NCBI GenBank assembly: GCA_002794735.1
Contig: NBAZ01000007.1
Coordinates: forward strand, 496,001 to 560,000
Direction of reading: 5' to 3'
DNA length: 64,000 nt
Source of the DNA: Pyrrhoderma lamaoense
Taxonomy: Eukaryota > Basidiomycota > Agaricomycetes > Hymenochaetales > Hymenochaetaceae
Shown piece after piece: positions 1 through 12,494 of this stretch. A model generated the notes under the pieces. That model had not been told where the DNA came from, did no database searches, and was given only the letters and a program-made list of their open reading frames with translations. Position numbers and translations under genes: made by a program. Position 1 is the first letter of the stretch. Every line of letters starts with the position of its first letter.

Positions 1-2
1 CT

Positions 3-245
3 CTTGGACAGGTCTTGTTGCGAACAAGGATGTTGAAAGTGACTTCTAGTGAGAAAAAAAGAAGAGGGAAATACGAGTCACATTGGGGGGATGACATTTT
101 GAGAACATGGGTATCGGAAATAGGGATTATTTTGGATGATAGGGCCGATGGGCGAAGTGCTGAACAAGTAGAATTTGTTGATTTTCTGAGTAAAGTTTTA
201 GATGGATCATATCTGCTGCGAGGGAGCGATAAGATGGAGCGGTAG
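3..245 (+). CDS. 3' end of an unidentified gene (partial)
   Basis: An open frame enters from the window edge and ends at TAG (243-245), giving about 80 residues. They are charged and end in an LSKVLDG...SDKMER tail. I recognise no domain. It may be the last exon of a gene that starts outside the window. The following 860 bases carry no matching continuation. Its reality rests only on the open frame and on even amino-acid usage, so this is a weak call. Confidence 0.35.
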   Translation, partial: LGQVLLRTRMLKVTSSEKKRRGKYESHWGDDILRTWVSEIGIILDDRADGRSAEQVEFVDFLSKVLDGSYLLRGSDKMER

Positions 246-1106
246 ACGATGATGTGCTATCTTTCTCTTACACTCTCACAACTCTTGACTATGCCTACGA
301 TGATGTTGTACAGAATGTATGCTACGGCGAGGACGAGGCAAAGACACGGTCACGTTTCGGAATTGTCTCAATGTCTGGTACGCGATAGGCCCTCAAGCCA
401 GCGCGTTTATGGGCGCATTATGTCATTCGGAGCAAGTTCAACTGCAAATAGTGACCAAACATCCTCTCCTCTCCTCATCTCACTCTTCTTCTTCCCACCC
501 CCTTCCCATCTTACATTTCGTTACGCCTCTTTCTCTAAGCATTCTATCTGTATCCTTCAATCCTCTCAGTTGCTTTTATCGTCGAAAAATCGGTGTAGAG
601 GACGTTGCTACAACTTTTTTTAAACGACTGACAACCGCGCCTAATACATCGGCTGCAATTTATTTGTATCCCAGTGTATTGTGGACCTACAAACCCGCTT
701 CTCGCTGTCCTCGCGATCTCGTAAGTTTTCTCGTCTCTATTTCGATCTCTGTTTCACTCTTTATGTTCATGTTCTTTGGCTGCCTTCGACCTATCCTTCG
801 ATTACTAGGTACGTTTCCCTATCTACAACCGTTCATTATCGTGAGTATTATTTCGCCGGACACATCCGATCAGAGGTCTTGGATTACAATAGCCTCATTT
901 TTGACGCGTGTTGTCATCCCCATAGCTCATCTTTCAACAAAATCTTCATTGTGTCTCATCGTCCCAGACCGCCTACCAAAGAGGTCCATTCTCAGTCGCG
1001 TGACATCATAATATTTGTTCGTGGCGTCCTCTGTTTATGTTGAATCTACAATCGTGCTAACGGCTTTCTCATTCCTCAACCACCATCCTCATCCGTCGCT
1101 GCCGTC
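246..1106. other. Intergenic / 5' leader of cdc25
   Basis: This stretch is pyrimidine-rich (long C/T runs at 470-600 and 680-1100), as in fungal promoters and 5' leaders. Open frames across it are low-complexity Ser/Leu/Phe artefacts of the C/T bias. I see no RNA gene or repeat. Confidence 0.5.
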
Positions 1107-3675
1107 ATGCTCGCTGGCCATGGTCCATCTTTTCTTGACTCTAGAAAACGCAAGCGTACCACGGACGACACAGTGTACGCGATGTCTCCATACTTTCCTC
1201 TTACATCGAAGGCCTATCTTCAACCACCACCGGCACCTTCCCGCAAGCCGAGTCAACGGCTTATGCGCCCCGAAAATGATTTAGATGACTTTCTATCCTC
1301 AGATCTAGAAATTTCGTTTGCTTCGACGATGTCTTTAAACTCTCCTCCAGGATCGCCAGAACGCAACATTTTTGAAGATGAACCGAAGAAGGTGGATCCA
1401 GTGAGCGTCACCTCGCCAAACGCGATGGATATCTCTCCCGTCCCTTTGAAGGTCTTCACAGCACCGTCAGTTGCAGAGAGTAAGTCTCGTCAGCGTGCCT
1501 CTACTGTCTCGCGCATGTTCGGGCGCGACATGAGCAACAACGAATATGAATCTGAATCTATCTCTCGATACCTCTGCTCGTCCTCTGTGAAAAGCACGAA
1601 GGGGCTACAACGCTCGGCTTTGCCAACTCAATGGATAAATCCCAAATCCAAGGAAGAGTTTGTAAGTGAAATTCTCATTGAGACTAGTTTATATCTAAAC
1701 ACGATTTCCTCCAATTTCGAACTCGTGTCTCCCTATGAACCTCATTTCGTGGTCAGCCTCCTCAAGTTTACGATGCTGCTGACAAGCTCTCGGATGCCAT
1801 GGATATTGATGACTGTATCCTACCCGCATCTTTGACTCAACCTCATTTGGATGAGCTCACTATCAAACTTGCCCCTGCTGCTGATATTAGGGACTTTTCT
1901 GGTATCTTCTTTGACTCTATGTCACCTCCGAGGGCAAGCTCACCGCCTCGTCGTCCCCTAAAACGTCGATCTTTATCTCCTGAAGGATCACCAAGACAGC
2001 CGCCTATGGGTCATAAAAGTAGGCATAGTGAAGAAACTGAATTTGTGCTCCAACCCGCCTTCGAGGAATTTTCTTCTCCCGCCCAATCCTCTCCGTCTGC
2101 TCATGTAATGGAAAGATTTGCAAGCGCCGGCGGAAGTATGTTTGGAAAGGCAATCAAACCACTTCCTGCTCTGGGAATCCAAGGTTCATCTGGCTTGTGT
2201 GCGAAACGTCCTAGGAGACCGGCAATTTCGGCTTTGGGAACTTTGGAAGGTCAATCAAAGCAAGCACTTTTGTTCATGGATCCGAAAATGGAAAAAGAAA
2301 ATCGTTTCCTTGAACTTACAGCACCCCGTAGAGCGTTCTCAGCAACAAATGCTCCCAAACCCAGTAGCCCAACAGACAATGAGTCAGATGCACCGGATTT
2401 CTCTTCACCCGCTGCTCACGCTTTCGCTAAACGCCAGACAATGCGTACGCTACGTCGACGGGATGGTACTGATGATTTCCGGAGTAACAACATAATCCGA
2501 CAAAGAGACGCAAACCCGGTTGTACAGTCTCCTCTAAGGAAGGCAACAGTGCCATCAGAAGTATTTGAGAGTCCTAGTGCACGTTGGCTCAAGGGTACTG
2601 GCATCCCTGGTTTCGGTGACAATGAAGCTCATGGAAAGGTCTTGCCTTGCGAGAAAGTTTCAGAAGACGGATTGATGCGCATCAGTGTCCGTACTGTAAG
2701 TTAAACCTGATATAGCTTTTCTCCATACACTTATTGACTTATTACATTAAGATGAATGAGCTTATTGCTGGAAAATACGATAGCAAGATAGCATCCTACA
2801 AGGTAATAGATTGTCGATTTGACTACGAATATCAAGGTGGTCACATAAAGGGTGCTATAAACATCAATACTACAGCTGAGATTGAAGAGTATCTTTTGGG
2901 AGAGCATGCCGATAAACCTGTCCCAACATGCAGCGGTGATAATCAGAAGAAAATCATATTGATCTTCCATTGTGAATTCAGTGCGAAACGTGCTCCAACT
3001 TTGTACGTTTCCAATTGTCCGCTTACGGAACACCACTAATATTCTTATGATAGTGCTAAGCATCTTCGTGCAAAGGACCGTGCTATGAACAACCATATGT
3101 ATCCCCGGATCCATTACCCTGAAGTCTATGTTTTGAAAGGAGGTTATAATCAATATTTCAATGAATCAGCTTTTTATAGTGAACCACGCGGTTATGTGCG
3201 CATGGATGATCCACAATATGCCCGAGACCGCAGGCAGGATCTAGATCAGTTCAGGACTAAGTCACGCTTTGGTAGGACAAGAAGCTATGCTTATGGAGAA
3301 AATAATAAGTCCTCAGCTGGCCAAAGTTCGCATAATCCATACTCCCATCATCAACGCCATACGGCACCAAGCAGTGGTAGTACAGTATCATCTTTGTTCC
3401 CTGCTGTAAATGCCGGTCGTACAAAGCGCTCGGGAACTATCGGAGAAGCTGCCGCTCCAGCTCCATCCTATCTGTCAACACTTGACGAAGATTTGAATGT
3501 CGGCATGACGAGTGATGATAGTTTCGCAATTGACGGTGTTGACAAAAGTCCATGTCCTCCACCTATGGCGAAAAAATCAGGACTAATGAGCATGGCCATG
3601 CTTGGAGCCCGTCGGAACAATTCCAGTGGTCGTGGCCCGTTGCAAAGAGCTCATACCTTTGTGCCAACTCGTTGA
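1107..3675 (+). CDS. cdc25: M-phase inducer phosphatase Cdc25
   Basis: Dual-specificity phosphatase that removes inhibitory phosphate from Cdk1 to trigger mitosis. Four exons join in phase: 1107-1661, 1757-2695, 2752-3002 and 3054-3675, giving about 788 aa. The first ~490 residues are Ser/Pro-rich with many SP/TP sites and basic clusters, typical of the regulatory half. The C-terminal rhodanese-type domain shows the YKVIDCRFDYEYQGGHIKGA core and the catalytic loop HCEFSAKR (HCx5R). The loop lies at the end of exon 3, and the following residues (RAPTFAKHLRA) span intron 3. A YPEVYVLKGGY block follows, as in all Cdc25 proteins. A disordered Ser-rich tail ends the protein. The start is the first ATG of the open exon (MLAGHGPSF). 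The family call is secure; only the exact start is inferred. Confidence 0.96.
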
Positions 3676-4968
3676 GACCGTTCCTCTATTGGAACAGCTT
3701 ACATTAAGACTCCGTCGACCCAGTTAATACCCAGCAAATCTATACTCAATACTTATAACCACAGCATTGCATTTCTACCGATTTGTCCTACTTCAAAATT
3801 ATATATCATTAAGATCGTACATGTTTTTGGAAGCAAGATCCCGGACCAGACACTGTTATGTTTTATGCAGGCACACTATGACCCTTCTCACTCATTTTCA
3901 TCTATCATTGCAACAATTTCACGCAACGGATTCTACCTACGATGCATTTAATTAAAAACAGATGTGGTTGACCCGTTTTTGTTTCAGATTACGGTCGATG
4001 GTTAACTCGGTTACCATCGGAGCGGACAAAGCTAACCCACATTGATTCTGTAACAAATCTACTATTTATAGACAGTCAAGTTGTCTTCCATCCAAGTACG
4101 GCTTTTCGACCTTAACCCCCCCCCCCTCCTATTTTAGCCAAGTATCTGGTGCTTGCTACTCAACATTTCATTCTTGTTTACCTTCAGAAGCCATCATCAT
4201 GTTTCGTCCTACTTCTAACCCTATTGCATCCTCATTGAATTCACCCTTGCATCTCCTTCAGTTCTGCTTTTCATCTACACTGTTTTGCTATTCCTTGGTA
4301 TTCTTCTCCCATAGGCCTGTTTTTGCCAGCTTAATCTTTCGATATTGGTCCGTGTGTTCTCCATTCTTTGTTGATCCGAAGCCTCGCACCTGGTCGTCGC
4401 AGTTGCTTCATTGTTTATTTGCTTGTTCCAACCCCTCTCCATCCGGCCTTTTTCACTTATTGAGCTCAGTATTGGATCAAATTTTATCCCTAGAACATCC
4501 CTCACTACATTTCAATTATCTACCTGCTTTTACAAGGCAGCAAACTTGATCCTTGTTTTTCTCTTTCAAGAACTTGAATGCATCGATCTTGGGACATTGA
4601 CAAGTACATATTTTTTTTCTCTTTGTTCTTTTCTTGCTTCTCTATTTTTGGTTTTCCCTTACATTTCCCCCACTTTCTTGAATACTTGAATTCTATAAAG
4701 CCTGTAGCGTTGTAGACATCGTCGTCGCCTGTATGCAGGCATTGGCCATTCACGTAGCACTTCACTTTTCCTTTGACGCATGCAACCAACAAAAGTCCAA
4801 TAAAGCATTCATTTTATTATAACTCATCACTGAGCTTGGCCGCAGCAGCCTCGAGAAATATGTATGGGTGTAGTTTTATTTGAAGGGTATAAAATTGGAA
4901 GACTGATTGAACCTTACTCCGAACATCTGACTAAGAATGTTATCAGAGCTGATTCAATAGTCCCAGAA
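3676..4968. other. Intergenic region with C11 tract
   Basis: No supportable gene. It contains a TATA-like CTATTTATAG near 4064, an 11-base C run at 4116-4126, and a C/T-rich stretch at 4150-4680. An ATG-led frame at 4199-4549 encodes only low-complexity hydrophobic residues. The layout resembles a promoter plus leader, but no credible coding exon follows before the esterase gene. Confidence 0.45.
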
Positions 4969-6292
4969 ATGGCATCACACTTTCGGCGGTGCATCCCTTT
5001 GCCGCATTATAGTTTATCAAGGTATCCATCGAGCCACTAATTGACACTATATTATAACCAGACAGAGGGAAGCCGGTTTAGATGGCGGCCCCAGTTCAAG
5101 ATGCAATATTCTCCTTGGTGATTCAATCACGCAATATGGGTGGGATGCGGGCTGTTTTGCCCAGAGACTAGCTCGTGAGCTCTCTCTTTCTTTTTCGCTT
5201 ACCCCTGCGTACTAGGTCCTAGATCCTCCCCACCTCTGATCTGGGAGAAAAGTACTTTTCGATGATCCGCCAGATTATATAAATTTGTTATACGATTTAC
5301 GATTTTCTTGGGGGGACTCATTTGGCTTTTTTAGAGGACTACGTTAGGAAGTTGGATGTACTTAATCGTGGGTTCTCTGGGTATAATACAGATTGGGCGA
5401 TCCCGGTGTTTAGACAGGTAAGTTATGATATCCCCACCCTCTCTCATTTTACATTACGTTTTCTGGTTATGAGTTCGTATGTATATATCATCATTGATAC
5501 AAGATAACGTGTATATTTCTGACGTATGAATAGTTCTAAAAGGAATTTTCTTTGTCTCTTTTGTTAGTGCCTCTCCCCACCTGAGACGCAGTCGCTAGCT
5601 CAAAAGATCCGACTCTTAACAATCTGGTATGGAGCTAACGATGCTGAGATACCACCTTACTCGCAGCATGTACCTCTGGAAAGATATCAAACAAATCTCG
5701 AGACGTTGATTCATATGGCGCCTCGCGATACGCGCGTAGTACTCATTACACCCCCTCCAGTTAACGACTTACAATGGGGTAAACGGGTGGAGATCGGGAA
5801 GCCTGTGGATCGGCAGTTTGAAGTGACGAAAAAGTATGCGGAAGTAGCGAAGAGTGTAGGGATAAAAGAGGGTGTTCCGATTGTAGATACTTGGACCGCA
5901 TTATGGGAAGCGGCAGGAAATGAACAGAAAGGGTTGGATAAGTATCTGAGTGATGGGTTGCATTTAACTATTGAAGGTTATAATGTAAGTTTTCGCTATC
6001 CTGTATCTCAGATCTCTTTTTTTAAAACGCCCTTTCCCATATCCCTCGTTGTCTGATATCTGGTTACTTTTGTACGGCAATAGATTGTGTATTATGAACT
6101 CATGAAGGTAATTAAAGAGAGCCTTCCGGAACTCTATCATGAAAACCTCCAGGAGGTATTTCCACTGTGTGTACATTTCTTTTTGAAACCCAACTTTAAG
6201 TATGAAGCTAACCTTCTGATATTTTTATCAACAGATGGGATAAGATTGATACAAATAACCCACTTCAGTCCCTAGAGAAGAGAGAAGTTTGA
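4969..6292 (+). CDS. IAH1: Isoamyl acetate-hydrolysing esterase (SGNH/GDSL hydrolase)
   Basis: Six exons join in phase: 4969-5021, 5062-5174, 5335-5417, 5568-5984, 6084-6166 and 6235-6292, giving 268 aa, close to yeast Iah1 (about 240 aa). Block I GDSITQYGWDAGCFAQRLA carries the nucleophile Ser. Block II is LNRGFSGYNT with the oxyanion Gly. Block III is IWYGANDAEIP with the oxyanion Asn. Block V is DGLHLTIEGYN with the catalytic Asp-x-x-His. The family hydrolyses short-chain acetate esters such as isoamyl acetate. The end, VFPLWDKIDTNNP, matches the usual C-terminus only if intron 5 starts at the GTGTGT at 6167. Intron 1 is only 40 nt, so the N-terminal 18 residues are the least certain part. 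Confidence 0.9.
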
Positions 6293-6413
6293 CGGATGAA
6301 TTAACGGTACTAAAATTACTTTCACTGTATTTACGTATGCATCACAGAAATATGATGCCATAACCGTATAGAGTTATACACAAACCTTGTACAGTCCAGA
6401 CTTATTTTAGAGA

Positions 6414-7575
6414 CTAACCGAAACCAGCCCACTCAACGGAAAAGATGTCCGCCTCCTGTGCTTGATCATCCCAACAGCAGAGGAGATGAGCTTTCTTTGT
6501 TGCAGTTCCCAGTCGCCCGTGTCCTACGATTTCCATTGGACGTATTGGTGAGGAGGGCGAATCATAGACAGATGCAACAAAGTGCGAATGGTACCGTAAA
6601 GGGTCACCTGGTCATGAGTATCAGTCTGATTATCTCCAAACTGTGTAGCGGAACATTTTGCTCTTCAGAAAGCGAAACGCACCTGGATATACCAAGTATT
6701 CCCCTCCAAATTTTATCCCACAACCCATATAGTATCCCCTTTCCCATAGAGCACGGAAGACTCCACAACGAGCCCTCTCCTCGGACGTAAGAGGATATGA
6801 CCAGATGCCAGCATTGCGTGCGGCGGCTATCGTATGATATATGTGTTCTTTGGGACAATACCAGTCCAGTCGGCTGGAAGATGTCGGGATTGTGATAGTA
6901 TAGGGAATCGACGATCCTCCAGTAACAGAAGCTGGGGTAGACGGACGGGTCACTTCCGATGCATTTGTCGATATAATCGGATGCGGAGGTTCAGATGTAT
7001 CTGTATCCTCGGTTGTTTTGGCGAGCAAGGCAGTTCGCCGCTCTTCACGTTGACGTCTCCTCAAGATGGCCTCCTCAGACAGACTTTTACTTGCGGCGAT
7101 ATTGCCTGCTCTGCCTTCCTTCAGAGCAATCTCTTTTTGATGTTCTAATTTACGCGCTTTATTCCACTCTTCTTGCTGTAGCTCAGATGGTTGGTGATGT
7201 GCGTCTTCGTCGTCTATAAGAACAGCAAGTTCTTTGTTCGTAATATTATCGATATCAGAACATCCACATTTATTAAGCTGCTCTTAGGCACACCTTTCTC
7301 AACAAGTAATACAACCTCTTCAGGCATGAGAAGTAAAGGGACACCTAAGAATACATTCTGCTGCACGAGGTGAGGTAGTGCTCCTGTAAGAATACCACAT
7401 ATTCGATGCTGTGTCCGCAGCTTCTTGATGTCTGTTCTTGAAAGAGTGCCAGTATTGTCTGAGCTTCTGCTTCAGCATGAAGTAGAACTCTAATGAGCAA
7501 CGGACCTTCCACATCCCAAACATATGCCTTATGATTTGATACCCGAATCAGAGTCTTCTCCACCGCAGCATCCAT
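6414..7575 (-). CDS. SEN34: tRNA-splicing endonuclease catalytic subunit Sen34
   Basis: Subunit that cuts the 3' splice site of intron-containing pre-tRNAs. Four exons (7506-7575, 7294-7431, 6683-7231, 6414-6607) join in phase to give 316 aa. The N-terminal domain contains HRICGILTGALPHL and VFLGVPLLLMPEE. A charged linker follows. The C-terminal nuclease fold shows the triad context: Tyr in GGEYLVYPGDP, His in RYHSHF and Lys in GTATKKAHLL. The GDP and RYHSHF residues are created across the last intron, which confirms that splice. The start is the only in-frame ATG before the first exon (MDAAVEKT). The same window holds an intron-containing tRNA that would be a substrate. Confidence 0.94.
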
Positions 7576-8716
7576 ATTGTGAACGTGTGTGTCCACGAGA
7601 ACTATTGATCCAGTTTGTCCAAGTATTCATGCAAACTAAAACCAGGTCTATAGCTAACTATGGACGCGGAGAATGAATCATCAGGATCCGCAAGCAACTC
7701 TCTGATTACCTAAACCGGAGTTTTGCCACCGGGCAAAATGTCATTATTATCGTATTATAAGCAGAAGACGTATAAAAGCATCTATATTTGATACTTTGTT
7801 TGTGAATGCAAGTGTAAGCAGGTAGTGTGTAAGTGTATGGAATTTGATCTTGAAACTGGACCTGACATATCGCACATAAAAAATTATATCAAAGAATCAA
7901 AAGAATCCCGAGGCATCCCATGGAGTTCAAATATTGATCATCTTTTCGTTTTGTGCGGTATGCTTTTAAATTAACTTCTGGAAAGCAAAGTATCACGACC
8001 ACGGGTCTTCTGTACTCAGAACAGCAGAATATATCAAATTGTGTTGTACCGATATGGACTGACATCAAAAAGGCCAATTAAAACTCAGTCTTGTTCGTTT
8101 GTAATTGCCACCAGATAAGAAGAACAATTTGGTTCGTAGATCTCGAGATCCGAGTAGAACTCTTGAACACAAGTTAGGAAAGAGTTGGGAAATTGTTGAT
8201 ACATATAGCTGGCTCAAATACACTGTCTTACCTCACCGTTGTGGGCACTAAATATCAAACTTAACATATGTATATACGTGTGTTTATCGAGAAAATCGAT
8301 ATCTTCAAATGGATCTGAATATATGCTAGTAAAAAGATGCGGTACCCGCTTGTACAGTCAACAAATTTCTCTCAAGAAGAGAGATAATTAGATAGATATG
8401 AACTTTATTGAAAGTATGAACCAGGATCCGGGTCCTCCCGTCAATTCGACTGTCTTTAGAAGGTCAATATCCGTATGCTTTGGATCCAAACAAATCCATC
8501 TTGCGTCATACAGCGGAGAATTGATTTCAGAGTGCAAGATACTTTGAACACACGACTTTCATTGATCCAAATTTTCCGTGTTCCTATTGAAAAAAATATC
8601 ATGATAAAATCAAATTTAATAGATTTTGCGGCAAAAGCCGAAGTGAATGAGTTTGTTAACATACCGACCAAATTACTTACCATGACCACAGAAAATCAGC
8701 CAACTTGGTCGTTAGA
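7576..8716. other. Divergent intergenic region SEN34 / GCIP-like
   Basis: About 1.1 kb between two gene starts pointing away from each other. It is AT-rich, with short frames of 60-100 codons on both strands that show no domain or splice-consistent partner. I see no RNA gene. Confidence 0.4.
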
Positions 8717-10019
8717 ATGTCCGATAGACAAAAGGGTACGAAAGAGAGTTCCTTATTTCATACGGTATACTTAACTGCCCGTCCAGTGCAGCTCTCGCCG
8801 TTCTTGACATTGCTTCTCAAACGTGTTCAGATGCAATCAAGGCTTTACGAAACACAGAAACTACGGTGCAACTAGACGCCGATGGAAACGCATCCCTCGA
8901 AACCAAACTCAGGGATTTTCAATCTCTACTTTCGTTGCTTTACCACGATACTACCAAATTGGCCATCGCGCTAAAACCTAGTAACCCAACATATCTTGCT
9001 GCGATCACACCTGGAAAGGATCTTGGTTCACATATAGATGCATTAACTTCATGCGTCTGTAGTATTAGCGGGCATGAATATGGTCATGTACTGATCCGTG
9101 AGCTCCGTAAATCGTCTGAGGATGTCATGACAGCATTGGATGCCGTACTTGCTGTGTACTTGGCCCCAATGAACCACATAAACAAGAGGCGCGAGAAGAC
9201 GAAACAAATGAACCGTACCTTGTCAAGACAGCAATCATACATGAGGCCATCGAGGGTGCACGGGGAGGACCACAGTCTAATCATGAGGCAATAAGAAGGT
9301 GTTGGGAAAGCGTTTTGGGTGGTATAGGAGATTGTCTTAATGAAGTGAGCGAAATGGTGGAAGAGGAAGAGGGGGAAGAGGAAAACAGTGATGACATAGA
9401 TGGCTGGGATGAACTTATCGTTTCAGCCACAAGACAGGAACCTGACAAGGCTACCTCTAAGGAACTTGCCTGCATGAAATCGGTGCGTATTGCTCACTAG
9501 TAAATTCTTCGCCCTTCCGTTCATATATCTACATCTACTGACTCATCCCCTCGGCGTTCCTTAGACTCAAAACTTGTTCAAGCTCACACACACTTTATTA
9601 AAACGTGTACTCTTAGTTCTTCTAGGGTCGGCCCTACCTCGAGTCTTATAACAGTAAATAATCTCGATAAACTGTGGACGGAAGCCTCCGATCTTCTCAA
9701 GGCTTCAGACGAACTTGTCAATGCACTTTACGTTCCACAATCAAATCAGGTACTTCTCGAACAACTTAACACATTTATTTCACATGTAATCGGCATTAAA
9801 AATGTGCTCATGGCTTCGCATCTTGTAACGCAATCAGCATCAGACTATGACTTCGACCAGGAAACTTCTTACCTTAGCAAGACGTTATCTTCTTTGTCGT
9901 TGCAGAAGCTATCCGGAAAATTGGAGACCACAGCGATTAAGGAGCGAAAATGGTTTGACGCATGTTTCGTCCAAATATGTAGATGCTCGGATACCATGTG
10001 TTGTGGGAGTGGGTCTTAA
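8717..10019 (+). CDS. GCIP/cyclin-D1-binding-protein-1-like protein
   Basis: Four exons in phase: a 19-nt micro-exon 8717-8735, then 8792-9144, 9189-9486 and 9565-10019, giving about 374 aa. The protein is all-helical. It starts with a DIASQTCSDAIKAL segment, and has a central EAIRRCWESVLGGIGDCLNEVSEMVEE helix pair followed by an acidic loop ending in DGWDEL. This arrangement resembles the GCIP (CCNDBP1) family, whose mammalian member binds D-type cyclins. The family call is from remembered pattern and is moderate. The third exon start (a 44-nt intron 9145-9188) and the donor at 9487 (not 9483) were chosen because only they keep the frame open. Function in fungi is unknown. Confidence 0.6.
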
Positions 10020-12494
10020 AACACCTGTTGTGTAGATTAGGTGGGTCGAGTCTGTTATGTTAATAAATGAGATAGCATCCGTTGGTTGGAAATTTCACTG
10101 CAAATATACCGCTCTGGCTGTCTTTAGTTTAGTCGGTACGTCATTACTATCGGGTAAATACTCAAGAAAAAGGGGGAACGTGCAGTTTCTTAAAGTAGTG
10201 TGTAGCATATGGACACTCAAGTTCCTCCATTCAGATAGGTTGGAAATAAATCCAATTATGTCCCTTAACAAATACATGTGTTGCTTACACTTACCGCCTA
10301 ACTTTGGGGATCTGATTCAAAGGTTTCATATCTGTTTATTCCGCCTTTACAACCTAATGTTTCATGGGTAGCACACTTCCTCAAATGTAATCCCCAAGCT
10401 TCGCTATTTTGGCTTATACAATGGATCTACCGCGGGCTCCGAACCTTGTCCTTTTTATCAAGACTCAGTCCCGTAATCCCAATAACTTCTATCCGAGGTT
10501 TAGAAAGATACAAAAATTTTATACATCGACTTACGTGTGACCTATGCGAGACTTGACATTATTGGTTCGTAAGCAACGCCAATGCTTAGCCTTTGACGAA
10601 AACTTTGAGTCGAAAGAAACATCACAGGCTTACTAGGTTTTTCAGGTACGAAACTTGTATGGAGTCAGGTTTGATTATAGTATAGGATGATCTATGGACA
10701 GCGATCTCACCGCTAGCTTCTTTTCGAATTCTTTAGCGTTTTGCCGTATACATTTATGTAATTTAAAAGTTAAAGAAGCACTAGGTCTTGTCCTTTTTGG
10801 TCAGAATTAAACTGCAGCCGTGTCGGTCATAGCATTGACGCTTAGCTTAGAACGAGCTGAGGTTGCCTTGGAAGTGAATATTAAAAATCCGTAACATAGA
10901 TTCATTACATGTATGTTATTAAATTTATACACCTTACGTAACCGAAGATTGAATACCGGTCCATCGGCAGTCGACCGGTTGATAATGTTCAACAGGGATG
11001 TCTTGAACGTCGACGACGAGCCCTTTTTTACTGAAAACTTTCTCCGCATTGCGGCCATGTTTCATGTCATTGGCACCATCTGGTTTCATTAATTGCATGA
11101 TCACTATGACTTTCTGGTTTCATATCATCTGCGGGTCTTGAGCGCCTTCGACTCCCTAGATACTAGTATTCTACATACTGTTTTACTGGTACTATGACAA
11201 GCTTTATCCTATTCTCCAAGCGAGGTGTTCTACGGCAGAAGTTGATTTCTAATCGAGACGCCATTTCTCTGGATATTTTCTGGATAATTTATTCATTTAT
11301 TCATGTCCTAGGGTCAGGTGCGGCTTACCCATTATTATCCCTACCGATCCATTTCTTATTCTAATAACTGAGCACATGAAAAAAAGTTCTTCGAGGAAAG
11401 CTTAGTTTCAATGTGTGAACAAAACGTCAGGAATCAGGAAGACTCCCAACTCCACAGGCCTTCATCAAACCTTTCAGCGCTTCTGTCGTACTTCCTGAAT
11501 TGATACTGCTATTATCTCGGGCGCGGGAGTATCATTCTTAAGGATATATGGTCCGAAATGCGGCACCCATGAATTATGTTTTTTCTTTCTTTCATTTTCG
11601 CCGAGGTGCCGAATCACTTTAATGGCCAAGAGATGAAAGAGGTAGGTGTACCACGCACTCTCCCTTCGCCTAAGAGCCGCTCCCGCCCTGCCCGGATGGA
11701 TTCCTATCGAAATATGGTCCACAGACCGAATCAGACGCCTCAAGGAATGAGTCTCCTCGAAGCGATCGCGCGATTCCAGGCATTGTAGTCTCATCTTCAG
11801 CTCCCCGCATACATGAGTTGCATACGGCAACTCCCCTTTAATACCTAAACAACATCATTCTAATAGGTACCAAGTAAATAAGAACGGTACATCTGGAAAC
11901 AAGATACCCCGGCTCCCTTTTCTTGCTACACTCCGTTTCTCTCTGACTGTTACAAAGCGCTTGTTCATTTCGTCATCACTGTTTATCGATCTACACCCCC
12001 CTCTTAAGAAAGGCATTAAACTTCCGTCGGCCTTACTAGATCCCGTCGATTCAGGTCTTGCTTAAAGTACGAAACAGTACAACATTCTTGATCGGATGTA
12101 CATTATTAATCTGCCTCTGGACCTCTCTTAAGGCAGGAAGCTTTTCTTGTTCCGCCCTCGTCCTTACCTCCGCCGACCCCTTCATTGACCCGTCCCAGCA
12201 TTGTCCGTCAAGACCTTCGACGATCCTCCGAGCTATCATCACACAGCCCGAAATCCCTGATCTCTGAACAAAGTCTATTCCTTCCGAGGTTTTTTAACCT
12301 TCAATTACTATTTGCCTAAACCATGTGGTGAGCTATTCAACCTCTTGTTTACGGCACGGATCGCTCATTTATCCCTTTATCTTCGACTTCCCCCCATCGT
12401 TTCTTCTTTACCGTGGATTCAATTCCGAAGCCACCGTATTCTCCGTTATATATTAAACAAGAAATGTGGCCACAGGACGTTTACAGGGGACCAA
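10020..12494. other. Gene-poor region
   Basis: About 2.5 kb with no supportable gene. Short frames occur on both strands. The best is a minus-strand pair of blocks at 10808-11052 (MAAMRRKFSVKKGSSS... plus a 3' block) with a plausible GT-AG intron, but no recognisable product. No terminal repeats, polymerase motifs or tRNA were seen. It could be an old degraded insertion. Confidence 0.4.

Noticed and set aside
249..1043. Several overlapping plus-strand frames upstream of cdc25
   Set aside because: Low-complexity Ser/Leu/Phe content follows from C/T-rich DNA. The frames overlap one another and have no domains; this is leader or promoter.
4199..4549. ATG-led 116-codon frame after a TATA-like box
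   Set aside because: The composition is Leu/Phe/Ser from pyrimidine-rich DNA, no conserved motif is present, and no splice partner was found.
4520..4792. Minus-strand frame with ACVKGKVKCYVNGQCLHTG, resembling a Cys-rich secreted peptide
   Set aside because: There is no start with signal peptide in frame, and the remainder is Lys/Glu low complexity antisense to a C/T tract.
6834..7219. Plus-strand frames opposite SEN34
   Set aside because: They are antisense shadows of well-supported SEN34 exons.
10020..12494. Degraded retrotransposon
   Set aside because: I looked for long terminal repeats, reverse-transcriptase or integrase motifs and a primer-binding site and saw none.
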